From positions 4,268,501 through 4,332,500 of the forward strand of contig NC_020911.1 of assembly GCF_000155675.2 (NCBI RefSeq): 64,000 nucleotides of DNA, given 5' to 3'. Within the stretch, counting starts at the first letter, position 1, and each line of letters begins with the position of its first letter. The position numbers were made by a program, and so were the translations under genes. The notes under the pieces are model-generated. The model ran no database searches, was not told the DNA's origin, and saw nothing but the letters and a program-made list of their open reading frames with translations. Positions 50,704-60,936 of this stretch are shown piece by piece. This DNA is from Octadecabacter antarcticus 307. Lineage in GTDB: Bacteria; Pseudomonadota; Alphaproteobacteria; Rhodobacterales; Rhodobacteraceae.

Positions 50704-53076
50704 TTAACGGTGCTCACGTTGAAGCTTTTTCTCGAGGTATAGGGAATATCGGCCCATGCTGAAGCAGAAGAGGAAGAACAGCGCGCCAATGAAGACGAAG
50801 AGCTCCCAGTAGATGCCGTTCCAATCCGTGTCGGCACGGATCAAGTTCGAAAATCCAATGGGGTCAGACAGGCCAATAAATACCACCAGTACAGTGTCTT
50901 TGAAGAGGCCGATAAATGTGTTTACAATGCCCGGAATGGAGATTTTCATCGCCTGCGGCAGCACGATCAACTGCATGGACTGCCAATAGGACAGACCCAA
51001 TGAATCGGCACCTTCGTACTGGCCGGTTGCCAACGCTGCGAGACCACCACGGATAACTTCCGCGATGTAGGCGGCCGCAAACAACGTCACCATGATGATA
51101 ACGCGCAGCAACAAGTCGAAGTTCGTGCCAGGAGGCAGGAAGTAGTTCAACAACAGTGAACCGGTGAAAAGCCAAACAATCAGTGGAACCCCACGGATCA
51201 CTTCGATGAATGTCACACAGATTTTTTTAACAATGAACAGGTTCGACTGACGACCAAGCGCCAGCAGGATACCCAATGGCAGCGACAAAACGATGCCCGC
51301 GATACCGATGATAAGCGCCAACATGAAACCACCAATCTGGCGGCTGTCGACAGGACGTAAACCCACACGGCCGAGCTCGGCGTAGGTGCCCGAGATCGTA
51401 GCCTGAATGTTCAATTCGTCACTTTTCGCATCAAGGTAGCTGTTCAATGCTGCCCGTTTTTCGTTGCTCGCATCGTCGGGCAATTGACTGACAGCGATCA
51501 TGCCGCGCTGGTTGCGTGGAAGTGCATCCAGCAGAGCGGCGGTCTGTTCGCGCAATTCAGGAAGCGACACTTCTTGGTCAAGCAACGAAGTCAACGATGA
51601 TAAGAAACGACGACCACTGGATTGGGTGGAAGACACGCGGAACGTGTCCTGCGCGACCACTGTCGCGTCATCGCGCAGCCCTGCAAGGACTTTCATTTGG
51701 CTGAGCAGTGCCGCCTGCGGTGAAACAAGATCTTCCACATTCGACGCGATAATTTTGCCCTGAATGTCTTTGAGCGTTGTGATGTCAGCGTCGAAGCTGG
51801 CGATTACGGTCATAATGTCCGCGCGCAACACACCAATTTCGTCCATTGACGATTGCGTCGTAATACCAGTCGCGCGTTCTTGCAGCGTCACCAATGGTTC
51901 AATCAACGTGGACTTCGTCACCAAGGCATCAACATCCGCCAGGATCGACGGATCCTCAGCAGCAGCGGTCGCGACCAAGTCAGTGACGACAACACTTGGA
52001 TCCACTGTGTCATTTTCGATGTCACCAATCGCATCACCTATAAGATCTGACACGTCCTGAATAAGACCAGAGGCCCGATCTGTGGCGTCTTGCGCCTTGG
52101 ATACGTCGGCCTCGGATGCATCACTTGCAGCGGTTGGACTGCCGTCCCAATCGTTCAGGATCGCTGCTAAATCATCGAGGCTTTCTTCCGCACCAACAAG
52201 CTGACGTAGGGCGACTTCTTTTGTTTCGATTTGCGCCTCAATGGCAAATTCTTCGATGCGGATTTCATCCATGGACTGAAGCAGGCCATTTTTGACTTCC
52301 ACTGCTTCAGCGATTCCAGACGCTTGTTCTTCAGAAATTGCTTCCATTGCCGCAACTTCTGCCGGAAGGCGAACTGCAGCTTCTTGCAACGTCGCGATCG
52401 CACTTTCGAGTCGGCCAGAGCCGATCATTTTATTCAATCCGTCGTTGATCGGGCCCATGATAGCAGCCCACCACAACAATGCAGCGACAACAGCACCAAG
52501 GTTCGCAACGATGGGACCCGTGATTTTGCCCAATGCTTTGTGTGCGAGAACACCGACTATAAAGCCCATCGCGGCCAGGAATGGTGCCCAGAACGACCCA
52601 CCCCAAATCAACCAGGTGGCAATGAACGGGTAGGCAAACGAGAACCAGATCATTTGGCCAGGCACTTTTTCAGCGAACAAAACCGGTGCGAGCGCGACAA
52701 AGAACAGCGCAAACGCGAGAACCGGACGCCAGTACAGTTCGGGCGGATAGAAACCGAACATGATCTGCAACCAACGGTCTTCGATGACCGCCCAGCATGC
52801 GCCCCCGTGACTGCTTTTGTAGAACGAAAACAGCACTTCGCGACATTCAGTAAGAGAGCCTGCATTCCACACACCGCCAAAGGCCCATGGCAGGACCAGT
52901 GACAGCGCAAGATAGACGACAAATAGCGATAGCACGGTGAGAAGGATGTTGAGCCAGCCAGAAAACAGGTTTTCACGGACCCATTTGATGACGCCAGTTT
53001 CAGCGATTGGCGGCGCCTGCTCGTCAATCATTTTGTCGCGAACATAGCTTACGGTTTGCGCGTGAGTTTCGCTCAT
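50704..53076 (-). CDS. aapM: General L-amino acid ABC permease with large helical insertion
   Basis: 790 residues, nearly twice the usual ~385-435 of AapM/BztC. The N-terminal part (~35-210) has the membrane segments expected for the family ('[20 protein letters not shown]', '[20 protein letters not shown]'). From ~212 to ~575 lies an inserted, Ala/Asp/Glu/Leu/Ser-rich region without membrane segments, predicted by eye to be helical or coiled-coil. The permease domain follows (~580-785): '[20 protein letters not shown]', '[13 protein letters not shown]' and the EAA loop '[20 protein letters not shown]'. The frame is open throughout. The insertion is probably periplasmic, between the last N-terminal segment and the core. 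Confidence 0.92.
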   Translation of the reverse strand: MSETHAQTVSYVRDKMIDEQAPPIAETGVIKWVRENLFSGWLNILLTVLSLFVVYLALSLVLPWAFGGVWNAGSLTECREVLFSFYKSSHGGACWAVIEDRWLQIMFGFYPPELYWRPVLAFALFFVALAPVLFAEKVPGQMIWFSFAYPFIATWLIWGGSFWAPFLAAMGFIVGVLAHKALGKITGPIVANLGAVVAALLWWAAIMGPINDGLNKMIGSGRLESAIATLQEAAVRLPAEVAAMEAISEEQASGIAEAVEVKNGLLQSMDEIRIEEFAIEAQIETKEVALRQLVGAEESLDDLAAILNDWDGSPTAASDASEADVSKAQDATDRASGLIQDVSDLIGDAIGDIENDTVDPSVVVTDLVATAAAEDPSILADVDALVTKSTLIEPLVTLQERATGITTQSSMDEIGVLRADIMTVIASFDADITTLKDIQGKIIASNVEDLVSPQAALLSQMKVLAGLRDDATVVAQDTFRVSSTQSSGRRFLSSLTSLLDQEVSLPELREQTAALLDALPRNQRGMIAVSQLPDDASNEKRAALNSYLDAKSDELNIQATISGTYAELGRVGLRPVDSRQIGGFMLALIIGIAGIVLSLPLGILLALGRQSNLFIVKKICVTFIEVIRGVPLIVWLFTGSLLLNYFLPPGTNFDLLLRVIIMVTLFAAAYIAEVIRGGLAALATGQYEGADSLGLSYWQSMQLIVLPQAMKISIPGIVNTFIGLFKDTVLVVFIGLSDPIGFSNLIRADTDWNGIYWELFVFIGALFFLFCFSMGRYSLYLEKKLQREHR

Positions 53077-53077
53077 T

Positions 53078-54310
53078 TCAACGCTCCTGCAACTGAGTGC
53101 GGTTGTTGTAGACGTTCATAGCCCCAGAAATCGCAAGACTGACCAGGAGGTAGAAAGCGCCAAGCAGCAGCATGCCCTCCAGCTCTCTTCCGGTCTGGTT
53201 GATCGTGATGCCACCCAGCGTGGAACGTACGTCCATGTATCCCACAGCAATCGCGAGCGAGGAGTTCTTGGTAAGGTTGAGATATTGCGAAATCAGTGGC
53301 GGGATGATTACCCGCATCGCCTGCGGTAAAATCACAAGGTTTGTTGTACGATTGGGGCGCAGACCCAACGCGAACGCCGCTTCTGATTGGCCCTTTGAAA
53401 TCGCAAGGATACCAGCACGCACGATCTCTGCGATGAAGGCGCCAGTATAAAGCGACAGAGCCAGCCAAAGCGCGATCAACGAGTTCCGCAAGTGGATGCC
53501 GTCTGAAAAATTGAAGCCCCTCAGTTCAGGATACTGAAGTTCTGCCCCCATCAAAACCATAACCAATCCGACCGGAATGATCAGAATGGCAAGTTGTTGA
53601 TACCATGTGTTTGGGCGCACGCCGGTGTCTTCTTGCACAGCATCCGAACGCTTACGAACCCCGCGAATAACGATCAGGCTGACCACTAAGATCACCAGTA
53701 AAATAAGCCAGTTCATCGCTGACGAGGCCAAAAAGCCGTTTTCTAATATGATACCAGGAATGTAGACGCCACGGTTAGTGACGGCAACGCTGTCATTGAG
53801 GATCATACTGGCGTCACCACCGACCCTGAACTCTCGGATGCGCGACATGCCTTCGGTCATCAGCGCCATGATTGCAATGATCCACAGCAGCAACGGCACG
53901 TTGCGGAAGCCTTCAACATAAACTGCCATCAGGCGGCTCACGACCCAGTTATTTGACAGGCGCAGCACACCGGCTGTAACGCCAAGGACCGTGGCCAAAA
54001 CGCACCCGAGAAAGGCCACAAGGAGAGTGTTCAAAATGCCAACAAATGCAGCACGTCCGTGGGTGGACTGGGAGGAATACTCGACCAGCCGTTGGTTGAT
54101 GTCGTAGCCCGCAGGCTGCGTCAGAAACCCGAAGTCAAAATCCTTGCCCAATGCCGCGAGGTTCTGGATCGTGTTGTTCACAAGCCAATAAATGCCCGCG
54201 ATCAACAGGATAGTCGCAATCACCTGAATAGTAATCGAACGATATCGGGTGTCATAGATAAGCTGGCTAAGCTGAAAACCGACTTTCGGTGGATCGGTGA
54301 GCGTTGTCAT
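53078..54310 (-). CDS. aapQ: General L-amino acid ABC permease
   Basis: 410 residues, normal length for AapQ/BztB. Membrane segment 1 'ITIQVIATILLIAGIYWLVN', a cluster 'AAFVGILNTLLVAFLGCVLA', 'EGFRNVPLLLWIIAIMALMT', a central insertion of ~90 residues typical of the family, and the EAA loop 'KGQSEAAFALGLRPNRTTNL' followed by 'VILPQAMRVIIPPLISQYLN'. It pairs with AapM to form the channel. It starts 142 bp after aapJ, with a hairpin in the gap, and ends one base before aapM. Confidence 0.95.
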   Translation of the reverse strand: MTTLTDPPKVGFQLSQLIYDTRYRSITIQVIATILLIAGIYWLVNNTIQNLAALGKDFDFGFLTQPAGYDINQRLVEYSSQSTHGRAAFVGILNTLLVAFLGCVLATVLGVTAGVLRLSNNWVVSRLMAVYVEGFRNVPLLLWIIAIMALMTEGMSRIREFRVGGDASMILNDSVAVTNRGVYIPGIILENGFLASSAMNWLILLVILVVSLIVIRGVRKRSDAVQEDTGVRPNTWYQQLAILIIPVGLVMVLMGAELQYPELRGFNFSDGIHLRNSLIALWLALSLYTGAFIAEIVRAGILAISKGQSEAAFALGLRPNRTTNLVILPQAMRVIIPPLISQYLNLTKNSSLAIAVGYMDVRSTLGGITINQTGRELEGMLLLGAFYLLVSLAISGAMNVYNNRTQLQER

Positions 54311-54413
54311 CCGTGAACTCCCTAGCCCTGGTCATCTGAGCGCCGGTTGGTCCGGCTGCACGTGTCATCAGGCTTCTTATAATTCGATCTTATCGTCTTG
54401 GTCGTATGCGAAA

Positions 54414-54437
54414 GGGCGCGATCCAAAGATCGCGCCC
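54414..54437 (-). terminator. Hairpin between aapJ and aapQ
   Basis: A perfect 10-bp stem GGGCGCGATC / GATCGCGCCC with loop CAAA, 16 bp after the aapJ stop on the minus strand. It is followed there by TTTCGC rather than a long U-run, so it is probably a partial terminator or mRNA stabiliser that lets the binding protein be made in excess. Confidence 0.65.
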
Positions 54438-54452
54438 TTTGCTAAGTTGTAT

Positions 54453-55469
54453 TTAGCGGAATGGTGGGGAGTAGATCAGACCACCTTCGGTCCACATGGC
54501 GTTCAGGCCACGTGCAAGACCGATCGGTGTGTTCTCACCGATGTTCTTCTCAAACAACTCACCGTAGTTGCCGCCTGCCATGATAGCGTTCTTCGCCCAG
54601 TCAGCCTCAAGGCCGAGCATCGCGCCGAGTTCACCTTCGGTACCCAAGAGACGGTTGATCTCTGGGTTGTCGGTGCCATTGGCCAGTTCTGCGATGTTTG
54701 CAGATGTCACGCCAAGCTCTTCAGCAGCGATCAGTGCATTCAACGTCCAACGTGCAACGTCAGCCCATTCGTTGTCGCCGTGGCGAACAAGTGGACCAAG
54801 TGGCTCTTTGGAGATGATTTCCGGCAGCAGAACGTGGTCGCCAGGATTTTCGAACGTTGCACGTGTAGCAGCCAAACCGGATGCATCTGTCGTGTACGTG
54901 TCACATGCACCAGCAAGGTACTGCTGCTGGCCTTCGGCGTTGGTTTCGATCGGCACTGGCTCATAAGAGATGTTGTTTGAACGGAAGTAGTCCGCCAAGT
55001 TCAACTCTGTTGTTGTACCAGTCTGAATGCAGACAGTCGCGCCATCGAGATCTTTGGCGGATGACACACCCAATTCACGTGGAACCATAAAGCCTTGGCC
55101 GTCGTAGTAGTTGATGCCAGTGAATTCGAACTTGAGGTCGACGTCGCGTGAGAAAGTCCACGTTGTGTTCCGTGCGAGGAAATCGATCTCGCCGGATGCA
55201 AGTGCAGTGAAACGTGTCTGGCCAGTTGTTGGAACGAATTCCACAGCCATCGGGTCACCAAGCACAGCCGCAGCAAGTGCGCGGCAAACGCCAACGTCAA
55301 AGCCTTCCCAAACGCCATTGGCGTCGGGTGCAGCAAAACCAACAAGACCAGTGGTCACGCCGCAGTTCAATGTGCCACGCGCTTTGACGTCGTCAAGCGT
55401 GCCAGCAGCAGCAGCGCCAGCAGCGAGACCAGCAATGGTCAGAGCGCCGAGGAGTACTGAATTTTTCAT
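54453..55469 (-). CDS. aapJ: General L-amino acid ABC substrate-binding protein
   Basis: 338 residues. Signal peptide 'MKNSVLLGALTIAGLAAGAA' with cleavage after AAA, then a family 3 solute-binding fold: 'GTLNCGVTTGLVGFAAPDAN', 'GVWEGFDVGVCRALAAAVLG', 'RFTALASGEIDFLARNTTWT', 'GATVCIQTGTTTELNLADYF' and the C-terminal 'GLARGLNAMWTEGGLIYSPP'. Periplasmic; binds a broad range of L-amino acids in the characterised homologues. First gene of the operon; the ~200-bp region upstream (55470-55668) should contain its promoter. Confidence 0.95.
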   Translation of the reverse strand: MKNSVLLGALTIAGLAAGAAAAGTLDDVKARGTLNCGVTTGLVGFAAPDANGVWEGFDVGVCRALAAAVLGDPMAVEFVPTTGQTRFTALASGEIDFLARNTTWTFSRDVDLKFEFTGINYYDGQGFMVPRELGVSSAKDLDGATVCIQTGTTTELNLADYFRSNNISYEPVPIETNAEGQQQYLAGACDTYTTDASGLAATRATFENPGDHVLLPEIISKEPLGPLVRHGDNEWADVARWTLNALIAAEELGVTSANIAELANGTDNPEINRLLGTEGELGAMLGLEADWAKNAIMAGGNYGELFEKNIGENTPIGLARGLNAMWTEGGLIYSPPFR

Positions 55470-55668
55470 ATTATACCTTCCTGAGTTTCCCTGCGTGAGT
55501 CACAGGGTTTTAGTTCTGTCCAGTCAGACAGGGGCGTTAATTAGCAGGTAGACCTGCGCAACTTAGTGAGAGTGCGAGGATTCACTCACAGAGGTCAAGG
55601 GGCCCCACACCTGAAACCAAGAAAATCGTAGGGAACTTCGAGCAATGCAATGCGATTTTGCGGTCGAT

Positions 55669-56391
55669 TCACCTGTGAGCGCTACCAGTTGCCATTTGGT
55701 AGAAATCAGCCGCATGCACAAATGCTGTACGTTTTATTTCAGCAACTCGCGCCGCGTCATCGTCCGCACCCCATCTTTCCGCCTGCCACGTTTCATCAAT
55801 ACGCGACAACGCCCAAGCCTCCTTTGGTGCAAGCCGACCTCGTGTCACCCCAAGTGCGATCACTAAAGATCCAGACATCGCGATTAAGTCGTGAAAAGCC
55901 GCCAATTCAAAAGGGGTTGCCGCAAAAATCGGCGCAGTAAGAACATTTAGGTCAGTTTTGTTTTGATCAATTGGCATGATTCCTGCGGTTTGGATCAGCC
56001 GCGCTCCAAATGTGTCATGTGCCCAGTCCAGCAACGGATCCCAGCCATCACTCTGACGCTGCACCAGTCCCTCGGGATTTTCGGCGCGGTAACATAGCAG
56101 ATCGCTGCCACCATAGGCGGCCAGCATTGCCGCGACTTCGCTAAATTGTATTGCGACCTTATCGATCGCGGCATTCGCAGAGCGTGTGACCGGCATTACG
56201 TTGGGGTCAATCTTTTCAACCACCAAACGCCATTCACCTGCTACTGCATCCGCCATGGCGCGTGTCGGTAAAACGAGCGCGGCTTTCGCAGGGGTTTTCA
56301 CTAGGCGGGAGTCGAGCTGAACAGCAAAGCCGCCGTCCGTCTCGATCACTGTTACATCAGTCCAGAATCGTTTTGCGACCCAATTACTCAT
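55669..56391 (-). CDS. ATP12-family F1-ATPase assembly chaperone
   Basis: 240 residues. ATP12 core: 'AKRFWTDVTVIETDGGFAVQ', 'LDSRLVKTPAKAALVLPTRA', 'DLLCYRAENPEGLVQRQSDG' and 'WDPLLDWAHDTFGARL'. In mitochondria ATP12 assists assembly of the alpha subunit of F1; alphaproteobacterial homologues are presumed to do the same. It sits nine bases after rluC-type gene's stop on the same strand. Confidence 0.9.
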   Translation of the reverse strand: MSNWVAKRFWTDVTVIETDGGFAVQLDSRLVKTPAKAALVLPTRAMADAVAGEWRLVVEKIDPNVMPVTRSANAAIDKVAIQFSEVAAMLAAYGGSDLLCYRAENPEGLVQRQSDGWDPLLDWAHDTFGARLIQTAGIMPIDQNKTDLNVLTAPIFAATPFELAAFHDLIAMSGSLVIALGVTRGRLAPKEAWALSRIDETWQAERWGADDDAARVAEIKRTAFVHAADFYQMATGSAHR

Positions 56392-56400
56392 TATTGGCGC

Positions 56401-57444
56401 TCATAGCAGTCCCTCAAAAGGATCATCAGGAGCGTGCTTTTCTTCCCAGCCAAAGAAGCTCCATGTCTTTCCCATATGTGGCGGAAGCGATGCCTTGATC
56501 CACAGCTCTTTGCCGGTCTCAGGGTGTTCGATACGCAAGGATCGCGCGTGAAGATGCAGCTTTCGGCCGATCTCTTCGCCCATGCCAGCACCCCATCCGT
56601 CGCCGGGGTTATCCTGCACCGCCTGTGCGCCATATTTGCCATCGCCAACAATCGGGTGACCGATTTCGGCCATGTGCGCGCGCAGCTGGTGTGTGCGGCC
56701 CGTCACAGGGGTCAACGCGACCCACGCGGTGCGATCCGCCAGCGATGTCAGCACAGTGTAGTTTGTTAAAGCGCGTTTTGCGCCGAATGTTTTATCGACA
56801 TCCTTGGGATGAACGCATTTCATCCGCTCATTGTCGCCTTTTCCACCATGGCCACCCTGCTTAACCAGCCCATATTTCACCGATCCCAATTTCGGGATTG
56901 GAACGCCTGCAACCAACGCCCAATAGATTTTTTCGGTGTTGCGGTGGCGGAATGCGTCAGTCAGAGATTTTGCCGCCATGCGGGTGCGCGCAAGGATCAA
57001 CACGCCTGATGTGTCTTTGTCGAGGCGGTGCACAAGACGGGGCTTTTCATCATAGCCGAACCGCAACGCCTCGGCCATGCCATCAACATGGCGCAGCTGT
57101 TTACTCCCGCCCTGCGTTGGCAGACCAGCGGGTTTGTTCAGCGCAATCACGTGATCGTCTTTGTAAATCACACAGCCTTGAATCAATTGGATGTCAGCCT
57201 TCGTCATATCGCGCGGACGCTCATCCACTTCGTTCGCATCCGGCAGCGGTGGAATCCGAATTTTTTGGCCTACTTCGACGCGTGTGTTGGTCTTTACCCG
57301 CCCCCCATCGACACGGATTTCGCCCTTGCGGCACATCTTTTCGATGCCGCCCTGCTGTAAGTGGGCAAAGCGGCGTTTGATCCAGCGATCAAGGCGTTGG
57401 TCGCCCTCATCGAGGCCGACTGTCAAGTTTTGAACGCGGCTCAT
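56401..57444 (-). CDS. rluC: RluA-family 23S rRNA pseudouridine synthase
   Basis: 347 residues. N-terminal S4 RNA-binding domain ('LDRWIKRRFAHLQQGGIEKM', 'CRKGEIRVDGGRV'), then the catalytic domain with the conserved Asp in 'KPRLVHRLDKDTSGVLILAR' and 'VALTPVTGRTHQLRAHMAEI'. RluC/RluD-type enzymes modify uridines in 23S rRNA; RluC is the likelier assignment but not certain. The ATG overlaps the crcB stop (ATGA). Confidence 0.9.
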   Translation of the reverse strand: MSRVQNLTVGLDEGDQRLDRWIKRRFAHLQQGGIEKMCRKGEIRVDGGRVKTNTRVEVGQKIRIPPLPDANEVDERPRDMTKADIQLIQGCVIYKDDHVIALNKPAGLPTQGGSKQLRHVDGMAEALRFGYDEKPRLVHRLDKDTSGVLILARTRMAAKSLTDAFRHRNTEKIYWALVAGVPIPKLGSVKYGLVKQGGHGGKGDNERMKCVHPKDVDKTFGAKRALTNYTVLTSLADRTAWVALTPVTGRTHQLRAHMAEIGHPIVGDGKYGAQAVQDNPGDGWGAGMGEEIGRKLHLHARSLRIEHPETGKELWIKASLPPHMGKTWSFFGWEEKHAPDDPFEGLL

Positions 57445-57815
57445 ACCAGCACTCCTCGCATGATGAAAATTCCCAGCACCAGTGCGGTGATGGATAGGAT
57501 GACGGATAACGCGACATAAGTGGCAGCTTGGCCAACCTCACCGCGTTCAAATAGCAAATACGCCTCAAGCGAGAACGCGGAGAATGTTGTGAAACCACCC
57601 AAGATACCGGTCATCAGGAACGGGTTGCAGTGGCTAAGCAATTTTTGCCCCAGATAGACGACGGCTAAGCCCATCAAGAACGAGCCAAGGATATTGACCG
57701 CCAGCACGCCTGTCGGAAACCCGCCCTGCGGACGGAACATGGCCACGCCAACGCCGTAGCGGGCTGCGGCGCCGATTGCACCGCCAAGGGCGACTTGGAG
57801 GACGGTTGGTATCAT
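57441..57815 (-). CDS. crcB: Fluoride channel CrcB/Fluc
   Basis: 124 residues with four membrane segments: 'VALGGAIGAAARYGVGVAMF', 'GFPTGVLAVNILGSFLMGLA' (the conserved Asn in VNILGSF), 'LMTGILGGFTTFSAFSLEAY' (pore Phe residues) and 'LSVILSITALVLGIFIMRGV'. Works as an antiparallel dimer exporting fluoride. No fluoride riboswitch is evident upstream. Coupled to the pseudouridine synthase gene by a 4-bp overlap. Confidence 0.94.
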   Translation of the reverse strand: MIPTVLQVALGGAIGAAARYGVGVAMFRPQGGFPTGVLAVNILGSFLMGLAVVYLGQKLLSHCNPFLMTGILGGFTTFSAFSLEAYLLFERGEVGQAATYVALSVILSITALVLGIFIMRGVLV

Positions 57816-57856
57816 CGCTGCGTCATAGGCGCATGGGTGCCAGAGTCAACTGTGCG

Positions 57857-59164
57857 TCACCTGTTCCGCTTGTCACGAAGCTTGGCGAAATAGTCCAAAC
57901 GCTTTTTCAATTCGCGTTCAAACCCGCGATCAACAGGTGCGTAATACACCCCGCGTTTCATCCCGTCAGGGAAGTAATCCGCACCGCTGAATGCATCTTC
58001 TGCGTCGTGATCGTAGGCGTATCCGTCGCCATATCCGATATCTTTCATCAATGACGTTGGCGCGTTGAGAATGTGTTTGGGGGGCGGTTCGCTGCCAGTT
58101 TTTGTCGCTGCCGCCATTGCGTTCTTGTAGGCCGCATAACCCGCATTGGATTTCGGCGCGAGTGCGAGGTACGTGACCGCCTGCGCCAACGCCAGTTCGC
58201 CTTCGGGCGATCCCAGCCGTTCATAGGTTTGCCACGCTTGCAGGCAGATGTTTTGTGCCTGCGGGTCGGCGAGCCCGATGTCTTCGACCGACATGCGGGT
58301 GATGCGGCGGGCCAGAAAGCGAGGGTCTTCGCCGCCTTTTAGCATCCGTGCGAACCAGTACAGTGCTGCATCAGGATCAGACCCACGCACAGATTTATGC
58401 AGCGCAGAGATCAGGTTGTAATGCTCGTCACCCGACTTGTCATACCGCGCGGCGCGTTTCATCAGACGGGTCGACAGGGCGTCAGTGTCGAGTTTGCCGT
58501 CCACCTTCCACGCCGCGACCTGTTCGATCAAATTTAGCAACGCACGCCCGTCACCGTCCGCCATTTCCAAAAGGTTTTCACGGGCGGGCCCGTCGAGTGG
58601 GAGTTTGCGGACCAGATCTTTTTCGGCACGTTGGGCCATACGTTCAAGATCAGCTAGGGTAAGTCGTTCCAAAACAAGAACTTGCGATCGAGACAATACA
58701 GCTGAATTCAGCTCGAAGCTGGGGTTTTCCGTCGTTGCGCCAACCAACAGGATTGTCCCATCTTCCATGTGCGGCAAAAACCCGTCCTGCTGGGCCTTGT
58801 TGAAACGGTGGATTTCGTCGACGAACAACAATGTGCCTTTGCCATTTTCCCGACGCATTTTAGCGGCCTCGAACACTTTTCGAAGGTCTGGCATTCCGGT
58901 GAAAATTGCGCTGATCTGAATGAAATATAGATCCGTTTCATCGGCCAACAGCCGCGCGATTGTGGTTTTACCAACCCCCGGCGGTCCCCAGAAAATCAGC
59001 GATGACAACGACCCTGAAGACAGCATCACACCTAGCGGCGCATCAGGCCCGAGAACTTGTTCTTGGCCGATAACATCGCCCAGCGATTTGGGCCGCAGAC
59101 GGTCTGCCAGTGGGCGGTGCGCCGTGTCGGGAACAGATGCGCCAGTGTCAAACAAATCAGCCAT
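57857..59164 (-). CDS. rarA: Replication-associated recombination protein RarA
   Basis: 435 residues, AAA+ clamp-loader-like ATPase (MgsA/RarA). Walker A 'FWGPPGVGKTTIARLLADET', Walker B 'TLLFVDEIHRFNKAQQDGFL', sensor 1 'ILLVGATTENPSFELNSAVL', and the C-terminal tetramerisation domain with 'DEHYNLISALHKSVRGSDPD' and 'ALYWFARMLKGGEDPRFLAR'. Acts at stalled replication forks with SSB. It lies 41 bp downstream of crcB's start region and 87 bp behind rplQ, on the same strand. Confidence 0.95.
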   Translation of the reverse strand: MADLFDTGASVPDTAHRPLADRLRPKSLGDVIGQEQVLGPDAPLGVMLSSGSLSSLIFWGPPGVGKTTIARLLADETDLYFIQISAIFTGMPDLRKVFEAAKMRRENGKGTLLFVDEIHRFNKAQQDGFLPHMEDGTILLVGATTENPSFELNSAVLSRSQVLVLERLTLADLERMAQRAEKDLVRKLPLDGPARENLLEMADGDGRALLNLIEQVAAWKVDGKLDTDALSTRLMKRAARYDKSGDEHYNLISALHKSVRGSDPDAALYWFARMLKGGEDPRFLARRITRMSVEDIGLADPQAQNICLQAWQTYERLGSPEGELALAQAVTYLALAPKSNAGYAAYKNAMAAATKTGSEPPPKHILNAPTSLMKDIGYGDGYAYDHDAEDAFSGADYFPDGMKRGVYYAPVDRGFERELKKRLDYFAKLRDKRNR

Positions 59165-59203
59165 GATTCAGCCTAAAGCTATAAAACTAGGGGTTCAACG
59201 CAA

Positions 59204-59230
59204 AAGGCCCGCCTGAAACAGACGGGCCTT
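59204..59230 (-). terminator. Terminator after rplQ
   Basis: AAGGCCCGTCTG / CAGGCGGGCCTT hairpin with loop TTT, followed on the minus strand by TTTGCG. It lies 21 bp after the rplQ stop and probably ends the ribosomal-protein transcript before rarA. Confidence 0.75.
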
Positions 59231-59251
59231 CGCAAATTCTATTTCGCTCGT

Positions 59252-59668
59252 TTACGCGTCAGCTTCTTCAGCTGCAACGCGGGCCTTGTCGCCTTTGCCT
59301 TTGGCATCAACGTCGCGGTCTACGAATTCAATGATCGCCATTGGCGCCATGTCACCGTAGCGGAAACCGGCGCGTAGAACGCGCACATAACCACCTTGGC
59401 GGTCTTTGTAGCGTGGTCCGAGGATGTCGAACAATTTGGCGACATACTGGTCTTGCTTGAGCTGTGCATTGGCTTGACGACGGGCATGCAGGTCGCCGCG
59501 TTTCGCCAGTGTGATCATTTTCTCGATGATCGGGCGCAGTTCTTTTGCCTTAGGCAAAGTTGTCTTGATTTGCTCATGTTCGATGAGCGAACCAGCCATG
59601 TTAGCCCACAAAGCCTTGCGGTGTTCGTGGGTGCGGTTCAGGCGGCGATAGCCTCGTGCGTGACGCAT
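59252..59668 (-). CDS. rplQ: 50S ribosomal protein L17
   Basis: 138 residues: '[20 protein letters not shown]', '[20 protein letters not shown]', '[20 protein letters not shown]' and '[20 protein letters not shown]'. The C-terminal ~20 residues are a charged extension common in alphaproteobacteria. Last gene of the alpha operon, 128 bp behind rpoA. Confidence 0.97.
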   Translation of the reverse strand: MRHARGYRRLNRTHEHRKALWANMAGSLIEHEQIKTTLPKAKELRPIIEKMITLAKRGDLHARRQANAQLKQDQYVAKLFDILGPRYKDRQGGYVRVLRAGFRYGDMAPMAIIEFVDRDVDAKGKGDKARVAAEEADA

Positions 59669-59769
59669 GTGTCTTCTCCAAATATATGCCCTCTACGGGC
59701 CGTTTTACTTTGTCTGGCAACAGATGCGTGTCCGCTGCTCTCATTGGGTCATGTGACCAGATCGTTAGC

Positions 59770-59788
59770 GGGGGGCCAAAAGCCCCCC
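59770..59788 (-). terminator. Hairpin after rpoA
   Basis: GGGGGGC / GCCCCCC stem with loop of five bases, 8 bp after the rpoA stop. No U-run follows, so it may act as a processing or pausing site rather than a full terminator. Confidence 0.5.
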
Positions 59789-59796
59789 AGCCGTAT

Positions 59797-60813
59797 TTAG
59801 AAAGAGTCTTCGAATTTCTTCGCAAGATCTTCAATGTTGTCCGGTGGCCAGTCCTCGACGTCCATGCCCAGGTGCAAGCCCATGCCTGACAGCACTTCTT
59901 TGATCTCGTTAAGCGACTTGCGACCGAAGTTCGGTGTGCGCAGCATTTCTGCTTCAGTTTTCTGAATGAGATCGCCGATGTACACAATATTGTCGTTCTT
60001 CAGGCAGTTTGCGGAACGCACCGAAAGCTCAAGCTCATCAACCTTCTTCAACAAAAGCGGATTGAATTCCAGCCCGTCATCATCAGATGCGGTTTGTGCG
60101 GACTCAGGCTCATCGAAGTTCACGAAGATCGACAACTGATCCTGCAGGATACGCGCAGCAAATGCCACGGCGTCGTCCGGCGTGATAGATCCGTCTGTTT
60201 CGACTTTCATCGTCAGCTTATCATAGTCGAGCACCTGACCTTCACGGGTCGGCTGTACGTCATAGCTGACTTTTTTGACCGGCGAATAAATCGCGTCGAT
60301 GGCCATCATACCGATGGGCGCATCTTCGGGCTTGTTCTTGTCTGCAGCCACATAGCCGTTGCCAGTGTTAACCGTCAGTTCCATGTACAATTCAGCGCCT
60401 TCATCAAGGTGGCACAACACGTGGTCCTTGTTGAGGATTTCGATGCCAGCAGATTCCGAAATGTCGCCTGCCGTGACAACGCCCGGGCCCTTGGCTTGCA
60501 CTTGCAAACGCTTCGGGCCTTCGACTTCCATGCGGATCGCGACACCTTTGAGGTTCAAGACCACGTCGGTGACGTCTTCGCGAACACCAGAAATACTGGA
60601 GAATTCGTGCAAAACGTTGTCGATCTGAACAGCCGTGATGGCAGCGCCCTGAAGCGAGCTCATCAAGATGCGGCGCAAAGCGTTGCCGAGTGTGAGGCCG
60701 AAGCCACGCTCTAGCGGTTCAGCGATAACAGTCGCCTGACGTGACGGGTCATTACCCGGCTGCACGTCCAATTGTGTCGGCTTGATCAGTTCAGCCCAGT
60801 TTTTGTGGATCAT
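59797..60813 (-). CDS. rpoA: RNA polymerase subunit alpha
   Basis: 338 residues. N-terminal dimerisation domain: '[20 protein letters not shown]', '[20 protein letters not shown]', '[20 protein letters not shown]'. C-terminal DNA- and activator-binding domain: '[20 protein letters not shown]' and '[20 protein letters not shown]'. ATG 60813 is chosen over ATG 60825 because GGAGGGACAC lies directly before it. Confidence 0.97.
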   Translation of the reverse strand: MIHKNWAELIKPTQLDVQPGNDPSRQATVIAEPLERGFGLTLGNALRRILMSSLQGAAITAVQIDNVLHEFSSISGVREDVTDVVLNLKGVAIRMEVEGPKRLQVQAKGPGVVTAGDISESAGIEILNKDHVLCHLDEGAELYMELTVNTGNGYVAADKNKPEDAPIGMMAIDAIYSPVKKVSYDVQPTREGQVLDYDKLTMKVETDGSITPDDAVAFAARILQDQLSIFVNFDEPESAQTASDDDGLEFNPLLLKKVDELELSVRSANCLKNDNIVYIGDLIQKTEAEMLRTPNFGRKSLNEIKEVLSGMGLHLGMDVEDWPPDNIEDLAKKFEDSF

Positions 60814-60936
60814 GTGTCCCTCCATTCCAGTTTGCCTTCATGTCCGAAAGGCAAACGCCCGAGGTTAAAATGACGGATTGGGGCCGCGGTCCAACCACAC
60901 AGGCAGAACCACGGACCCCAAGACGTTTGGTGTCGC

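Noticed and set aside
52231..52902. 223-codon plus-strand frame opposite the extra domain of AapM
   Set aside because: Antisense shadow; the minus-strand frame is continuous with conserved permease sequence on both sides.
60814..60825. ATG at 60825 as rpoA start
   Set aside because: The GGAGGG directly before ATG 60813 would lie inside the coding sequence; the family start is MIHKNW.
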